The notes: generated by a model from the letters alone, not told the origin. DNA of 64,000 bases from Burkholderia gladioli (GCF_000959725.1 NZ_CP009322.1:1-64000), one strand, 5' to 3'; shown: positions 26,768 to 36,595, numbered from the stretch's first letter. Numbers and translations are program-made.

Positions 26768-27685
26768 TTACTGCGCGCCGAGCTTCTTGATCAGCACATC
26801 GAGCTCGGCCAGTTCGGCTTCGTTCAGGTCCGTCAGCGGGGCGCGCACCGGGCCCGCGTCGTGGCCGACCAGCTTGGCGCCGGCCTTCACGATGCTGACC
26901 GCGTAACCCGCGCGGCGGTTGCGGATCTTCAGGTAGGGCAGGAAGAACTCGTCGATCAGCTTGCCGACGGTGGCGTGATCGTCGGCCGCGATCGCGCGGT
27001 AGAAGTCCATCGCCGTCTTCGGGATGAAGTTGAACACCGCCGACGAGTAGACCGGCACGCCCAGCGCCTTGTAGGCCGCGGCATAGACTTCCGCGGTCGG
27101 CAGCCCGCCCAGGTAGGCGAAGCGATCGCCCAGGCGACGGCGGATGGTCACCATCGCTTCGATCTCGCCCACGCCGTCCTTGAAGCCGATCAGGTTCGGG
27201 CAACGCTCGGCCAGGCGCTCGAGCATGTCGGCGTTGAGCTTGGAATTGGCGCGGTTGTAGATGATCACGCCGATGTCCGGCACGGCCTTGCAGACCTGCT
27301 CGGCGTGATCGGCGATGCCTTCCTGCGAGGCTTCGGTCAGGTAATGCGGCATCAGCAGCACGCCGTTGGCGCCCAGGCGCTGGGCTTCCCTGGCGTATTC
27401 GATGGCCACGCGGGTGGGGCCGCCTGCGCCGGCCAGGATCGGCACCTTGCCCTTGCAGGTCTCGGCGGCGGTGCGCACCACGTTCGAGTAGTCGTCGCGG
27501 GTCAGCGAGAAGAACTCGCCCGTGCCGCCGGCCACGAACAGCGCCGAGGCGCCGTAGGGGGCGAGCCATTCGAGGCGCTCGACATAGGTGCTCGGGCGGA
27601 AGTTGCCCTCGGCGTCGAAGTCGGTGACGGGGAAGGACAGCAGGCCTTCCGAGATGATCTGCTTGAGTTCCTGAGGCGTGGTCAT
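26768..27685 (-). CDS. kdgD: 5-dehydro-4-deoxyglucarate dehydratase
   Basis: 305 aa, DHDPS/NAL-family TIM barrel. It decarboxylates and dehydrates 5-keto-4-deoxyglucarate to 2,5-dioxopentanoate, the substrate of the KGSADH encoded at 14.4 kb. Schiff-base Lys169 ([12 protein letters not shown]), Tyr143 ([10 protein letters not shown]) and the [10 protein letters not shown] phosphate/carboxylate loop are present. The opening [23 protein letters not shown] is typical of KdgD. It is divergent from garD with two copies of the GntR-like operator between them. Because it belongs to the DapA family, it might also supply the deaminase function missing from the hydroxyproline operon, but its motifs favour KdgD. 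Confidence 0.95.
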   Translation of the reverse strand: MTTPQELKQIISEGLLSFPVTDFDAEGNFRPSTYVERLEWLAPYGASALFVAGGTGEFFSLTRDDYSNVVRTAAETCKGKVPILAGAGGPTRVAIEYAREAQRLGANGVLLMPHYLTEASQEGIADHAEQVCKAVPDIGVIIYNRANSKLNADMLERLAERCPNLIGFKDGVGEIEAMVTIRRRLGDRFAYLGGLPTAEVYAAAYKALGVPVYSSAVFNFIPKTAMDFYRAIAADDHATVGKLIDEFFLPYLKIRNRRAGYAVSIVKAGAKLVGHDAGPVRAPLTDLNEAELAELDVLIKKLGAQ

Positions 27686-27731
27686 GATGGGTCGTCCTGT
27701 TGCGCTGGGCGGGTTCGTTCAATACGGGATG

Positions 27732-27753
27732 TGTTGTATGTCATCGTACAACA
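27732..27753. promoter_or_regulatory. GntR-like operator, kdgD promoter
   Basis: Best of the four sites: 7-bp arms TGTTGTA and TACAACA enclosing TGTCATCG, nearly a full palindrome, 47 bp before the kdgD start. The reverse strand shows the shared core TTGTACGATGACATAC. Confidence 0.65.
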
Positions 27754-27849
27754 TCATTTTCGGGCTGGCAAGCATCCCCCAAGCCTTTCGCTATTCAATT
27801 TCTGCCTTTCGGCATCAGGGTTTACGCACGATCCCGCAAGTTTGGTCCA

Positions 27850-27868
27850 TGTTGTATGATGACTGTTA
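27850..27868 (+). promoter_or_regulatory. GntR-like operator, garD promoter
   Basis: TGTTGTATGATGACTGTTA, 34 bp before the garD ATG and matching the kdgD site over TGTTGTAYGATGAC. One half is degenerate. Its position would block transcription initiation. Confidence 0.6.
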
Positions 27869-27901
27869 ATTCCCTGCATGTTGCAACGAGGATTTCCCCT
27901 G

Positions 27902-29449
27902 ATGTCCCAGTCCCCTCTCTATATCCGCGTCCATCCGGACGACAATGTCGCGATCGTGGTGAATGACGGCGGGCTGCCCGCGGGCGCGCAGTTCGCCGAT
28001 GGGCTGACTTTGTGCGAAGGCGTGCCGCAAGGGCACAAGGTGGCGCTGGTCGATCTGAAGGAAGGCGATCCGGTGCTGCGCTACCACGTGGTGATCGGCT
28101 ACGCCTCGAAGGACCTGCCGCGCGGCAGTTGGGTCAACGAGCGCACGCTGCGCATGCCCGAGCCGCCCGGCCTGGAGAACCTGCCGCTGGCCACGCGCAA
28201 GGCGCCCGAGCAGGCGCCGCTGGAGGGTTATACCTTCGAGGGCTACCGCAACGCGGACGGCTCGGTCGGCACGCGCAACATCCTGGCGATCACCACCACC
28301 GTGCAGTGCGTGTCGGGCGTGGTCGAGTTCGCGGTCGAGCGCATCAAGCGCGAGCTGCTGCCGCGTTTTCCGAACGTCGATGGCGTGGTGGGCCTCGAGC
28401 ACACCTATGGCTGCGGCGTCGCGATCGAGGCGCCGGGTGCCGAGATTCCGATCCGCACGCTGCGCAACATCAGCCTGAATCCGAACTTCGGCGGCGAGGT
28501 GATGGTGGTCAGCCTGGGCTGCGAGAAGCTGCAGCCGGAGCGCCTGCTGCCGGCCGGCGCGATTCCGGTGGCGGCCGACAAGCCCGACAACGGCGGCGTG
28601 GTCTGCCTGCAGGACCCGGCGCACGTCGGCTTCATGTCGATGATCGACTCGATCATGGCGATGGCGGAACAGCACCTGGAACGCCTGAACCGGCGTCGCC
28701 GCGAGACGGTGCCGGCCGCGGAACTGGTGGTGGGCGTCCAGTGCGGCGGCAGCGATGCGTTCTCGGGCCTGACGGCCAATCCGGCGGTGGGCTTCGCGGC
28801 CGACCTGCTGGTGCGCGCCGGCGCGACCATCATGTTCTCCGAGGTGACCGAGGTGCGCGACGGCGTCGCGCAACTGACATCGCGCGCGGCCAACGAGGAG
28901 GTGGCGCGCGACATCATCCGCGAGATGGCCTGGTACGACGCCTACCTGCAGCGCGGGCAGGTGGACCGCAGCGCCAACACCACGCCCGGCAACAAGAAGG
29001 GCGGCCTGTCGAACATCGTCGAGAAGGCGATGGGCTCGATCGTGAAGTCGGGCAGCTCGGCGATCTCGGGCGTGGTCAGCCCGGGCGAGCGCGCCAGGCA
29101 GAAAGGCCTGCTCTACACGGCGACGCCGGCCAGCGACTTCATCTGCGGCACCCTGCAACTGGCGGCCGGCATGAACCTGCACATCTTCACCACCGGCCGC
29201 GGCACGCCTTACGGGCTCGCGCAGGTGCCGGTGATCAAGGTGGCCACGCGCAGCGACCTGGCGCGCCGCTGGCACGACCTGATGGACGTGGACGCGGGCA
29301 CCATCGCGACCGGCCAGAAGAGCATCGAGGAGGTGGGCTGGGAGATGTTCCAGTTGATGCTGGACGTCGCGAGCGGCCGCAAGACCTGGGCCGAGCAGTG
29401 GAAGCTGGCGAATGCGCTGACGCTGTTCAACCCGGCGCCGGTGACCTGA
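27902..29449 (+). CDS. garD: Galactarate dehydratase
   Basis: 515 aa, UxaA/GarD family: an N-terminal SAF-like domain (about 1-100) and a large C-terminal catalytic domain with [41 protein letters not shown] and [22 protein letters not shown]. It dehydrates galactarate to 5-keto-4-deoxyglucarate, the KdgD substrate. The start at 27902 ([12 protein letters not shown]) follows AGGA and is preferred to an in-frame ATG 24 bp upstream. Divergent from kdgD and under the same operator type. Confidence 0.95.
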   Translation: MSQSPLYIRVHPDDNVAIVVNDGGLPAGAQFADGLTLCEGVPQGHKVALVDLKEGDPVLRYHVVIGYASKDLPRGSWVNERTLRMPEPPGLENLPLATRKAPEQAPLEGYTFEGYRNADGSVGTRNILAITTTVQCVSGVVEFAVERIKRELLPRFPNVDGVVGLEHTYGCGVAIEAPGAEIPIRTLRNISLNPNFGGEVMVVSLGCEKLQPERLLPAGAIPVAADKPDNGGVVCLQDPAHVGFMSMIDSIMAMAEQHLERLNRRRRETVPAAELVVGVQCGGSDAFSGLTANPAVGFAADLLVRAGATIMFSEVTEVRDGVAQLTSRAANEEVARDIIREMAWYDAYLQRGQVDRSANTTPGNKKGGLSNIVEKAMGSIVKSGSSAISGVVSPGERARQKGLLYTATPASDFICGTLQLAAGMNLHIFTTGRGTPYGLAQVPVIKVATRSDLARRWHDLMDVDAGTIATGQKSIEEVGWEMFQLMLDVASGRKTWAEQWKLANALTLFNPAPVT

Positions 29450-29484
29450 TCTTCCCGATCGAGCCGGTTGCTGCCGCCACGTCG

Positions 29485-29512
29485 AACCCGCCGCGATCCG
29501 GCGGGTTTTTTC
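29485..29512 (+). terminator. Terminator of garD
   Basis: AACCCGCCG-CGAT-CCGGCGGGTT followed by TTTT, 36 bp after the garD stop. Confidence 0.85.
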
Positions 29513-29527
29513 CTGGCTGGCGCAAGC

Positions 29528-30085
29528 TCATTTGTTCGCGCCGAGCGAGCCGCGCAGCCGCTCCATCAGGCGGTAGTAAAGCTGCTGGATCTGCTCGATG
29601 GTGGCCGGCTCGGCGCTCGAGAAGCGCTCGTCCCAGGCGGCATGCCAGGCGTAGCTGCCGTGCAGCGAGCGATCGCCGCTCGGCCCTGCCACGCGCGAGC
29701 GGATCCGCGCATCGCGGCCCGCGCCCGAATGCGTGTCGAACAGCGCGAGCATCAGCGCGTGATAGGCGCGATACAGCTCGTCGTCGAACAGGTGGCGATA
29801 GACGTGCAGCGTTCGATCGAGCTCGCGCTTGATATGGATGACCTCGTCGGGCGAGATGTCCTTCCAGTAGCCGACCCAGGTATAGAAACAGAGCAGCGCG
29901 TTGAGTTGCGGCGCGATCTGGTCGTAGATCGCGAGGCGCTTCTCGATCAGCTTCTGGTTGGTCCACTGCACGAGCTCGAGGCGCTTCAGGCGCCGGCTGA
30001 TCAGCCAGCCGAGCGCGGTGACCGACAGCGGCGTGAGCACGCCGACGCAGAGTTGCACGATTTGCAGGGTGGTGGACGCGGGCAT
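29528..30085 (-). CDS. Single-TM hypothetical protein (185 aa)
   Basis: Not recognised. An N-terminal TM segment (about residues 8-29, VQLCVGVLTPLSVTALGWLI) is followed by basic RRLKRLE and a helical cytoplasmic domain rich in Tyr, Leu and charged residues (WTNQKLIEKRLAIYDQIAPQLNALLCFYTWVGYWKDISPDEVIHIKRE is split by short loops). Length and layout resemble small membrane-anchored proteins seen in many proteobacteria. It stands alone, convergent with garD. Confidence 0.7.
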   Translation of the reverse strand: MPASTTLQIVQLCVGVLTPLSVTALGWLISRRLKRLELVQWTNQKLIEKRLAIYDQIAPQLNALLCFYTWVGYWKDISPDEVIHIKRELDRTLHVYRHLFDDELYRAYHALMLALFDTHSGAGRDARIRSRVAGPSGDRSLHGSYAWHAAWDERFSSAEPATIEQIQQLYYRLMERLRGSLGANK

Positions 30086-30509
30086 GTTCGCGAGGGAAAG
30101 GCTTTTCGGAAAAACATCAGCCTAGCAGCCGGGCGTGTCGCCTGGGTGGTGTCGTTGCGGCGCCGATCCTCGGTTCAACGAAGCGTCTCGCATCTTTCCG
30201 CTGGACATCATCGCAGCGCGGAAATCGCCGGAATTCGCCTGCACGCGGCCTCCTTGCCGACTCGCTCTCGGCCACGCGCGAAGCTTGCGATCCGTTAGCC
30301 GAGCGCTCGCGCCATCGTCGGGGCTTTACCCGATTGCGCGTCCGTGCTTTCCGGGAATTTGCCCGCGACTGCGCTGCATTCCGCCGGCGCGTGCAACGTT
30401 TTGCTACAACCTTTTGCTTGGAGCGCCGCGCGAAAGTTTCTTATTCTGGCGCATTTACCAGACGCGGACCGCTCCGCGGTCGCGTCCTCAATGCACCGAG
30501 GAGAGAGAT
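30086..30509. other. Intergenic region before the DoxX gene
   Basis: 424 bp between divergent genes. I see no gene and no convincing operator; an AT-richer stretch at about 30398-30455 (TTTTGCTACAACC, GTTTCTTATTCTGG) is the likely promoter of the DoxX gene. Confidence 0.3.
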
Positions 30510-30944
30510 ATGACGCGTCCCGTCGATTCCGGCGTGATCTTCATCGCGAGGCTGTTGATGGCGGCCCTGTTCTTGTGGGGCGGCGTGATGAAACTGCTCG
30601 GCTACGGCGAATTCGTCACCTATCTGAAGGGCATGTACGTGCCCTTCGCGCAGTTCGCGGCGCCGCTGGTGATCGCCATCGAGGGGCTCGGCGCGCTGCT
30701 GCTGATCGTCGGTTATCGCGTCAAGCCGGTCGCGCTGCTGCTGGCCGCCTACACCATCGTCACGGCCCTGATCGGCCACAACTTCTGGGATGCCACCAGC
30801 CCGGCCGTGCAGCACGACATGGTGGTGCATTTCTGGAAGAACGTCGCGATCGCGGGTGGATTCCTGCTGCTGTTCGTGACGGGCGCGGGCGGCGCGAGCA
30901 TCGACGCGATGCGCCGCCAGCCCGCCTACGGCGTGCTGCGCTGA
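30510..30944 (+). CDS. DoxX family membrane protein
   Basis: 144 aa with four TM helices: FIARLLMAALFLWGGVMKLLGY, LVIAIEGLGALLLIVGY, PVALLLAAYTIVTALIGHNFW and FWKNVAIAGGFLLLFVTG. These are the DoxX/DoxD fold and its conserved HNFWD and FWKNVAIAGG motifs. GAGGAGAG lies just before the ATG. DoxX proteins are linked to quinone-related redox or thiol stress; the exact role here is not evident. Confidence 0.88.
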   Translation: MTRPVDSGVIFIARLLMAALFLWGGVMKLLGYGEFVTYLKGMYVPFAQFAAPLVIAIEGLGALLLIVGYRVKPVALLLAAYTIVTALIGHNFWDATSPAVQHDMVVHFWKNVAIAGGFLLLFVTGAGGASIDAMRRQPAYGVLR

Positions 30945-31006
30945 GAGCCGATGTTCCGCGGTACCGCAGAGTGAGCCGCGCGCTGCTTCATGCCGCCGAG
31001 GCCATG

Positions 31007-31032
31007 AAAAAGGGCGCCTCGCGGCGCCCTTC
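31007..31032 (-). terminator. Terminator of the MHS transporter gene
   Basis: GGGCGCC-TCGC-GGCGCCC hairpin; minus strand ends in TTTTTC, 22 bp after the transporter stop. Confidence 0.8.
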
Positions 31033-31053
31033 ATCCAAACCGGCCCTGGCCGC

Positions 31054-32349
31054 TCAGCGCGCGTTGCGCGTGCAGAGCGCGGCCAGCGCGCCGATCACGC
31101 AGACCGCGCCGACATAGGCGGTTGCCGCGAACGGATTCGACTTGATCATCAGCGACACGATCACGGGCGAGAGGCCGCCGAAGATCGCGTAGGCGATGTT
31201 GTACGAGAACGAAATGCCGGAGAAGCGGATCACGGCGGGGAAGCTGCGCACCATCGCCGAGGGCACCGCGCCGACCGTGCCGACCAGGAAACCGGTCAGC
31301 GCGTAGAGCGGCACCAGCGTCGAGGCATCGGCGGCCACCTTGGCGAACAGCGTGCAGAAGCAGGCGGCCAGCAGCAGCGAGCCGACCGCCAGCACGAGCT
31401 TCGCGCCGAAGCGGTCGGCCAGCGCGCCGGCTACCACGCAGCCGATCGTCAGGCCCACGGTGGCGATGCTGTTGGCGAACAGCGCGGTGGCGGCAGGGAT
31501 GTGGAACTGCTTCTGCAGCAGGGTCGGCGTCATCAGGATCACCACCACGATCGCGGCCGACAGCATCCAGGTCAGCAGCATCGAGACGATCACGGCGCGG
31601 CCATGGTCGCGCAGCACCGCCTTGAGCGGGATCTCGGCGGCCAGCGCCTTGCGCGCCTGCAACTCGGCGAACACCGGCGTCTCGTGCAGCCAGCGGCGCA
31701 GGTAGACGGAGAACAGGCCGAACACGCCGCCGAGCAGGAACGGGATGCGCCAGGCATAGGCGCTGATCTCGGCCGGCGAGAAGTGCCGGTTGATGCCGCC
31801 GGCCACCAGCGAGCCGAGCAGGATGCCGGCCGTCAGGCCCGCCGTGAGCGTGCCGCAGGCGTAGCCGATGCGGCGCGCCGGCACGTGCTCGGAGACGAAC
31901 ACCCAGGCGCCCGGCACTTCGCCGCCCACCGCCGCGCCCTGCAGGATGCGGAACAGCAGGAGCAGCACCGGAGCCAGGATGCCGATCGAGTCGAAGGTCG
32001 GCAGCAGGCCCATCAGCAGCGTCGGCACCGACATCAGCAGCACGCTCAGCGTGAACATGCGCTTGCGGCCGACCAGGTCGCCGAAGTGCGCCATGATGAT
32101 GCCGCCCAGCGGACGCGCCAGATAGCCGGCCGCGAAGATCGCGAAGGTCTGCAACTGGCGCAGCCAGTCGGGGATGTCGTGCGGGAAGAACAACTGCCCG
32201 ATCGCTGGCGCGAAGAACACGAAGATGATGAAGTCGTAGAACTCGAGTGCGCCGCCGAGGGCGGCCAGGCTCAAGGTCTTGTAGTCGCTGCGCGTCAGGG
32301 CGCGGTCGGCAACGGCGCTCGGCGCGCTGCCCGTTTCGTATGCTTGCAT
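31054..32349 (-). CDS. MFS transporter, metabolite:H+ symporter (MHS) type
   Basis: 431 aa counted from MQAYETGS at 32349. MHS features: GGALEFYDFIIFVFFAPAIGQLFFP in TM1, PLGGIIMAHFGDLVGRKRMF after TM2 and RILQGAAVGGEVPGAWVFVSEHV in TM4-5. Family members carry proline, betaine, citrate, shikimate or dicarboxylates. No strong ribosome binding site is visible at this start. It lies one gene from the hydroxyproline operon and could import hydroxyproline, but it has its own terminator and promoter region, so that link is weak. Confidence 0.82.
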   Translation of the reverse strand: MQAYETGSAPSAVADRALTRSDYKTLSLAALGGALEFYDFIIFVFFAPAIGQLFFPHDIPDWLRQLQTFAIFAAGYLARPLGGIIMAHFGDLVGRKRMFTLSVLLMSVPTLLMGLLPTFDSIGILAPVLLLLFRILQGAAVGGEVPGAWVFVSEHVPARRIGYACGTLTAGLTAGILLGSLVAGGINRHFSPAEISAYAWRIPFLLGGVFGLFSVYLRRWLHETPVFAELQARKALAAEIPLKAVLRDHGRAVIVSMLLTWMLSAAIVVVILMTPTLLQKQFHIPAATALFANSIATVGLTIGCVVAGALADRFGAKLVLAVGSLLLAACFCTLFAKVAADASTLVPLYALTGFLVGTVGAVPSAMVRSFPAVIRFSGISFSYNIAYAIFGGLSPVIVSLMIKSNPFAATAYVGAVCVIGALAALCTRNAR

Positions 32350-32738
32350 GGTCAGGACGATCGAGGTTCTCAACTCGGCGTGCGCGGCGCGCGACGCCGC
32401 ACGGCGTCCCGCGCGGCGGGCCGGATCGGCTCGCGACACGGGCCGCGCGGCTTCGGGATCGGAAACGCGCGGGGACGGCGACAGACGGGTCGGGCGATTC
32501 TACAGGATGCGGCGCGACGGCATGGAGAGGGCTTGGGGCGCGGGTTCGCGCGCATTGACGGCGCGAAAAGCGGCGGCGCGGGAACGGCGCGCGGGCCGTG
32601 CCGCGGCGTGGCGCGGCTGCGCCGGGCACGTGGCCGATGCTGCAGCTACACGGGCCGCCGCCGCGATCGACTCGCGACGGCGGCCCGCGTGGTATCGGCG
32701 CGACGGCCGGTCGATCGTGACCGGCCGGTCACCGCGGC
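32350..32738. other. GC-rich intergenic region with two inverted repeats
   Basis: 389 bp. GGGCCGCCG / CGGCGGCCC at 32652-32686 and GGCCGGTC / GACCGGCC at 32705-32726, the latter 12 bp after the stop of the minus-strand binding-protein gene and likely a T-less terminator. No gene seen. Confidence 0.45.
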
Positions 32739-33881
32739 TCAGTTGCCGGCGATGGTGTCGACCGGCTTGAACGCGCCGTGGTCGACGCGGTAGATCGTGA
32801 CCGGCGCGTCACGCAGGTCGCCCCTCGGATCGTAGGCGATGGTCGCGGCCGACACGCCCTTGATCGACACCTTGTCGAGATACGGCCCATAAACCTTCGG
32901 GTCGGTCGAGTTGGCGTTCTTCATCGCGGTGAGCAGGGCGATCGTGCCGTCGTAGGAATAGGGCGAGTAGGTCACCACCTCCTCCTTGAAGCGCGCCTTG
33001 TAGCGTTGCTCGAAGCCCGCGAAGCCGGGCATCTTCTCCTTGGGCAGGCCGCCCATGTAGACGATCGCACCCTCGGCCGCCTCGCCGCCGACCTTCAGGA
33101 AGGTGGGCGACTTCGACATCTCGCCGGTGACGAAGGCGGCCTTGATGCCGAGCTGGCGCATCTTGCGGATCATCGGCGAGGATTGCGCGTCGCCGCCGCC
33201 GTAGAACACCGCGTCAGGATTCATGCCCTTCAGGTTGGTCAGGATCGCCGAGAAATCGAGCGCCTTGTCGTTGGTGAAGTCGCGCTTGACGATGGTGCCG
33301 CCGGCCTTCTGCACGGCGGCGGCGAATTCGTCGGCGATGCCCTGGCCGTAGGCGGTGCGATCGTCGATGATCGCCAGGCGCTTGTAGTGCAGCGTGTTCA
33401 CCACGTAGCTGCCGACGATGCGGCCGGCCTGCGCGTCGCTGGTCAGCAGCCGGAAGGTGGTCTTGTAGCCGCGCGCCGTGTATTGCGGCGAGGTGGCCAT
33501 CGAGACCTGCGGCAGCCCCGCGCGCTCGTAGAGATCCGAGGCCGGGATGCTGGTGCCCGAATTGAAGTGGCCGATGATGCCGGACACGCCGTCGTCGATC
33601 AGCCGCTGCGCCACCGTGGTGCCGGTGCGCGGGTCGGCCTGGTCGTCCTGCGAATCGAGCGTGAAGGTGACGGGCTTGCCGCCGATCACCGGCTTGGTCG
33701 CGTTGAAATCGTCGATCGCGAGCTGCACGCCTTTCTGCATGTCGGTGCCGTAGTTCGATTGCGTGCCCGTGAGCGGCGCGGCAAAGCCGATCTTGACGAG
33801 ATCGGCGGCCGAGGCCTGCGTGCCTGCGGCGACGAGGGCGGCGCCCGCGACGAGCGCGAATTGCGAGATCTTCAGCTTCAC
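32739..33881 (-). CDS. Branched-chain amino acid-type ABC substrate-binding protein
   Basis: 380 aa starting at a GTG (33881) with GGGGAAAC upstream; the longer frame lacks support. The signal peptide is KLKISQFALVAGAALVAAGTQASA, followed by ADLVKIGFAAPLTGTQSNYG, the LivJ/LivK opening, and DQADPRTGTTVAQRL and IGHFNSGTSIPASDLY around the ligand cleft. No permease or ATPase gene lies beside it, so it is an orphan binding protein relying on a transporter encoded elsewhere. Next to the hydroxyproline operon (338 bp gap, divergent), it may bind hydroxyproline or a related amino acid. Confidence 0.9.
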   Translation of the reverse strand: MKLKISQFALVAGAALVAAGTQASAADLVKIGFAAPLTGTQSNYGTDMQKGVQLAIDDFNATKPVIGGKPVTFTLDSQDDQADPRTGTTVAQRLIDDGVSGIIGHFNSGTSIPASDLYERAGLPQVSMATSPQYTARGYKTTFRLLTSDAQAGRIVGSYVVNTLHYKRLAIIDDRTAYGQGIADEFAAAVQKAGGTIVKRDFTNDKALDFSAILTNLKGMNPDAVFYGGGDAQSSPMIRKMRQLGIKAAFVTGEMSKSPTFLKVGGEAAEGAIVYMGGLPKEKMPGFAGFEQRYKARFKEEVVTYSPYSYDGTIALLTAMKNANSTDPKVYGPYLDKVSIKGVSAATIAYDPRGDLRDAPVTIYRVDHGAFKPVDTIAGN

Positions 33882-34219
33882 TTTCGTTTCCCCTTTGGCT
33901 GCTGCGACCGGCTGCGTGGTGCCGGCCTGTTGGCGATCGCGACGCCGCCACCGGCGAGTGGCGGGCCTTGTGCTGAAATCGGCTCGGCCACGTGGCGACC
34001 CGCGAGGCAGGCGAGCAAACGCGCTACCAGATGGGGACGGCACGATGCGAGCGATTCCAGCGCAGTCTAGGTAGCGAAAAAGCGCCAGTCTTGCGCGCCA
34101 GATGCGTCGGGGATGACGAAATCGGCATATGCGCGGTTTCCCTGACTATGCTGATTTCGTCATGGCGTGCGCATAATGTCGCCAAGACGCCAGGCGAGGC
34201 GGGTTCCTACGATAGCGGC
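33882..34219. promoter_or_regulatory. Divergent promoter of binding protein and hydroxyproline operon
   Basis: 338 bp. Holds a perfect 11-bp inverted repeat, ATGACGAAATC (34113-34123) and GATTTCGTCAT (34153-34163), spaced by 29 bp, 57 bp before the epimerase start. The spacing is about four helical turns between centres, suiting a regulator that binds two sites on one face. The AraC-type gene at the operon end is a candidate. Confidence 0.5.
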
Positions 34220-35185
34220 ATGAAAACACTCGACTTCATCGATTCGCATACCGGCGGTGAGCCCACCCGCCTGATCGTGTCCGGGGGGCCGGATCTCGGC
34301 GGCGGCACGCTCGCCGAGCGGCTGGAACGGTTCCGTTCGCACCACGACGACTGGCGCGCGGCGGTGGTCACCGAGCCGCGCGGCTCGGACGTGGTGGTCG
34401 GCGCGCTGCTCTGCGAGCCGCTCGATCCGGGCTGCGCGGCCGGCGTGATCTTCTTCAACAACGTCGGGTATCTCGGCATGTGCGGGCACGGCACCATCGG
34501 CCTGGTGGTGTCGCTCGCGCACCTGGGACGGATCGGCCCCGGCACGCATCGCATCGAGACGCCGGTCGGCATCGTCGAGGCGACGCTGAACGCGGATCGC
34601 TCCGTGTCGGTGCGCAACGTGCCGGCCTATCGCCATCGCAAGGACGTGACGGTCGAGGTGCCGGGCCATGGTCCGCTGACGGGCGATATCGCCTGGGGCG
34701 GCAACTGGTTCTTCCTGGTGCCCGAGCACGAGCACCGGCGCCGCGTCGAACCCGCGAACCTGAAGGAGCTGGGCGCGTTCTCGAGCGCCACGCGCGACGC
34801 GCTGATCGCCGCCGGCATCACCGGCGCGCACGGCGCGCTGATCGACCATATCGAGCTGTTCGGGCCGGCCTCGCGCGAGGGGCTCGACAGCCGCAGCTTC
34901 GTGCTGTGCCCGGGCGACGCCTACGATCGCTCGCCCTGCGGCACCGGCACCAGCGCCAAGGCCGCCTGCCTGGCCGCCGACGGCAAGCTCGCCGAACATG
35001 CCGAATGGCGGCAGGAAAGCGTGATCGGCAGCGTGTTCCAGGTCAGCTACGTGCGGCATGACGAGGCGATCGAGGGCGAGGCCGCGATCGTGCCGACCAT
35101 CACCGGTCACGCGCACGTGATGGCCGAGGGACGGCTCTGCTTCGAGGACGGCGATCCGTTCGCGAACGGGATCCGGCTCGGCTGA
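34220..35185 (+). CDS. 4-hydroxyproline 2-epimerase
   Basis: 321 aa, proline racemase family. It interconverts trans-4-hydroxy-L-proline and cis-4-hydroxy-D-proline using two Cys bases: Cys88 in [10 protein letters not shown] and Cys240 in [12 protein letters not shown], both present. Opening [24 protein letters not shown] is typical of the hydroxyproline branch. Cys/Cys at both positions distinguishes true epimerases from the Thr-containing dehydratase branch. First gene of the operon; its stop overlaps the next ATG (TGATG). Confidence 0.93.
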   Translation: MKTLDFIDSHTGGEPTRLIVSGGPDLGGGTLAERLERFRSHHDDWRAAVVTEPRGSDVVVGALLCEPLDPGCAAGVIFFNNVGYLGMCGHGTIGLVVSLAHLGRIGPGTHRIETPVGIVEATLNADRSVSVRNVPAYRHRKDVTVEVPGHGPLTGDIAWGGNWFFLVPEHEHRRRVEPANLKELGAFSSATRDALIAAGITGAHGALIDHIELFGPASREGLDSRSFVLCPGDAYDRSPCGTGTSAKAACLAADGKLAEHAEWRQESVIGSVFQVSYVRHDEAIEGEAAIVPTITGHAHVMAEGRLCFEDGDPFANGIRLG

Positions 35186-36312
35186 TGGCGCGCGCGGATG
35201 CGATCGTGATCGGCGCCGGGATCGTCGGCGCGGCTTGCGCGGCGGCATTGGCCGCGCGCGGGCTGGCCGTCGAGGTGCTCGACGCGGGCGGGATCGGCGG
35301 CGGCACGACCGCGGCCGGCATGGGCCATCTGGTGGTGATGAACGATACGCCGGCCGAGCTGGCGCTGACGCGTGATTCACTGGCGCGCTGGCGCGCGCTC
35401 GCGCCGAGCCTGCGCGAATGCGATGCCTATCGGCGTTGCGGGACCTTGTGGGTGGCCGCCGACGACGAGGAGCTCGAGGCGGCGCGCGCGATGCGCGACG
35501 GCTACCTGGCGGCCGGCGTGTCGGCCGAGGCGATCGGCGCGGCCGCGCTGCGCGAACGCGAGCCGATGCTGGCCGCGGGCCTGGCGGGCGGTTTGTATGT
35601 GGAGGGTGACGGAATCGTCTATGCGCCTTCGGCCAGCGAATGGCTGCTGCGGCATTCGCCGGGCGCGGCGCGGATCCGCGTGCGCGAACGCACGGCCGTG
35701 GTCGCGCTGGCGGGCACCGAGCTGCGCACCGCGGGCGGCGAGACGCTGTCGGCCGCGCAGGTGATCGTTGCCAACGGGCTCGAGGCCGCGCGGCTGGTGC
35801 CCGGCATGACCCTGCAGGCCAAGAAAGGCCATCTGCTGATCACGGATCGTTATCCGGGCACGATCACGCATCAATTGCTCGAACTCGGCTATATCAAGAG
35901 CGCCCATCACGCGCAGGGCACCTCGGTGGCCTTCAATGCGCAGCCGCGGCCGACCGGGCAGATCCTGATCGGCTCGTCGCGGCAGTTCGACAGCACCGAT
36001 CCGGCCGTCGAGATGCCGGTGCTGGCACGCATGCTGGCGCGCGCCACGCGTTACCTGCCGGGCCTCGCCGACCTGCATGCGCTGCGCGCCTGGACCGGTT
36101 TTCGCGCCGCCACGCCCGACGGCATGCCGCTGATCGGGCCGGTGCCGGGCCACGCCGGCGTGTGGCTGGCGACCGGCCACGAGGGGCTGGGCGTGACCAC
36201 TTCGCTGAGCACCGCCGAACTGATCGCGACGCAACTGCTCGGCGAGGTGCCGCCGATCGCGCCCGAGCCTTATTGGCCGGCGCGCGCCATGCCGGAGGTC
36301 GGTCATGCCTGA
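35185..36312 (+). CDS. D-hydroxyproline dehydrogenase, FAD subunit (DAO family)
   Basis: 375 aa. Rossmann FAD motif IVIGAGIVGAACAAALAARGL at the N-terminus and DAO-family C-terminus with WTGFRAATPDGMPLIGPVPG and GHEGLGVTTSLSTAELIA. It probably oxidises cis-4-hydroxy-D-proline to pyrroline-4-hydroxy-2-carboxylate as part of a multi-subunit complex with the two genes that follow (ferredoxin-like and NAD/FAD subunits), the arrangement of HcnABC-type dehydrogenases. It overlaps the epimerase gene by one base and the ferredoxin gene by 8 bp. Confidence 0.9.
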   Translation: MARADAIVIGAGIVGAACAAALAARGLAVEVLDAGGIGGGTTAAGMGHLVVMNDTPAELALTRDSLARWRALAPSLRECDAYRRCGTLWVAADDEELEAARAMRDGYLAAGVSAEAIGAAALREREPMLAAGLAGGLYVEGDGIVYAPSASEWLLRHSPGAARIRVRERTAVVALAGTELRTAGGETLSAAQVIVANGLEAARLVPGMTLQAKKGHLLITDRYPGTITHQLLELGYIKSAHHAQGTSVAFNAQPRPTGQILIGSSRQFDSTDPAVEMPVLARMLARATRYLPGLADLHALRAWTGFRAATPDGMPLIGPVPGHAGVWLATGHEGLGVTTSLSTAELIATQLLGEVPPIAPEPYWPARAMPEVGHA

Positions 36313-36595
36313 TCGCAACCCTGGCGGCGCGAATCTCGTCGAAGTCGAAGTCCGTATCGACGGCCGGGCCTGCCGCGTGCCGGCCGGCACGAGCGTCGCC
36401 GCGGCCTTGACGATCGCGCTTGGTGTGCGCGGCACGCGCGGCTCGGTGCAGGGCATGCCGCGCACCATGCTGTGCGGGATGGGCATCTGCCAGGAGTGTC
36501 GCGTCGGCATCGACGGCCGCGCGCACGTGCTGGCCTGCCAGACGACCTGCCGCGACGGCATGCGCATCGACACCACCTGGAATCCCGAATCATGA
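36305..36595 (+). CDS. (2Fe-2S) subunit of D-hydroxyproline dehydrogenase
   Basis: 96 aa. Cys pattern CGMGICQEC ... ACQTTC places a [2Fe-2S] cluster as in HcnA-type small subunits. The N-terminal part (VEVRIDGRACRVPAGTSVAAAL) has the beta-grasp form. It links electron flow between the two flavin subunits. It overlaps its neighbours on both sides (8 bp and 4 bp). Confidence 0.9.
   Translation: MPDRNPGGANLVEVEVRIDGRACRVPAGTSVAAALTIALGVRGTRGSVQGMPRTMLCGMGICQECRVGIDGRAHVLACQTTCRDGMRIDTTWNPES

Noticed and set aside
26768..27685. kdgD as the missing hydroxyproline-pathway deaminase
   Set aside because: Its motifs and operator tie it to galactarate/glucarate; dual use cannot be excluded but is not supported.
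32739..34043. Longer ATG-initiated version of the LivK-like protein
   Set aside because: The added N-terminus is basic and would bury the signal peptide; the GTG at 33881 has a good ribosome binding site.
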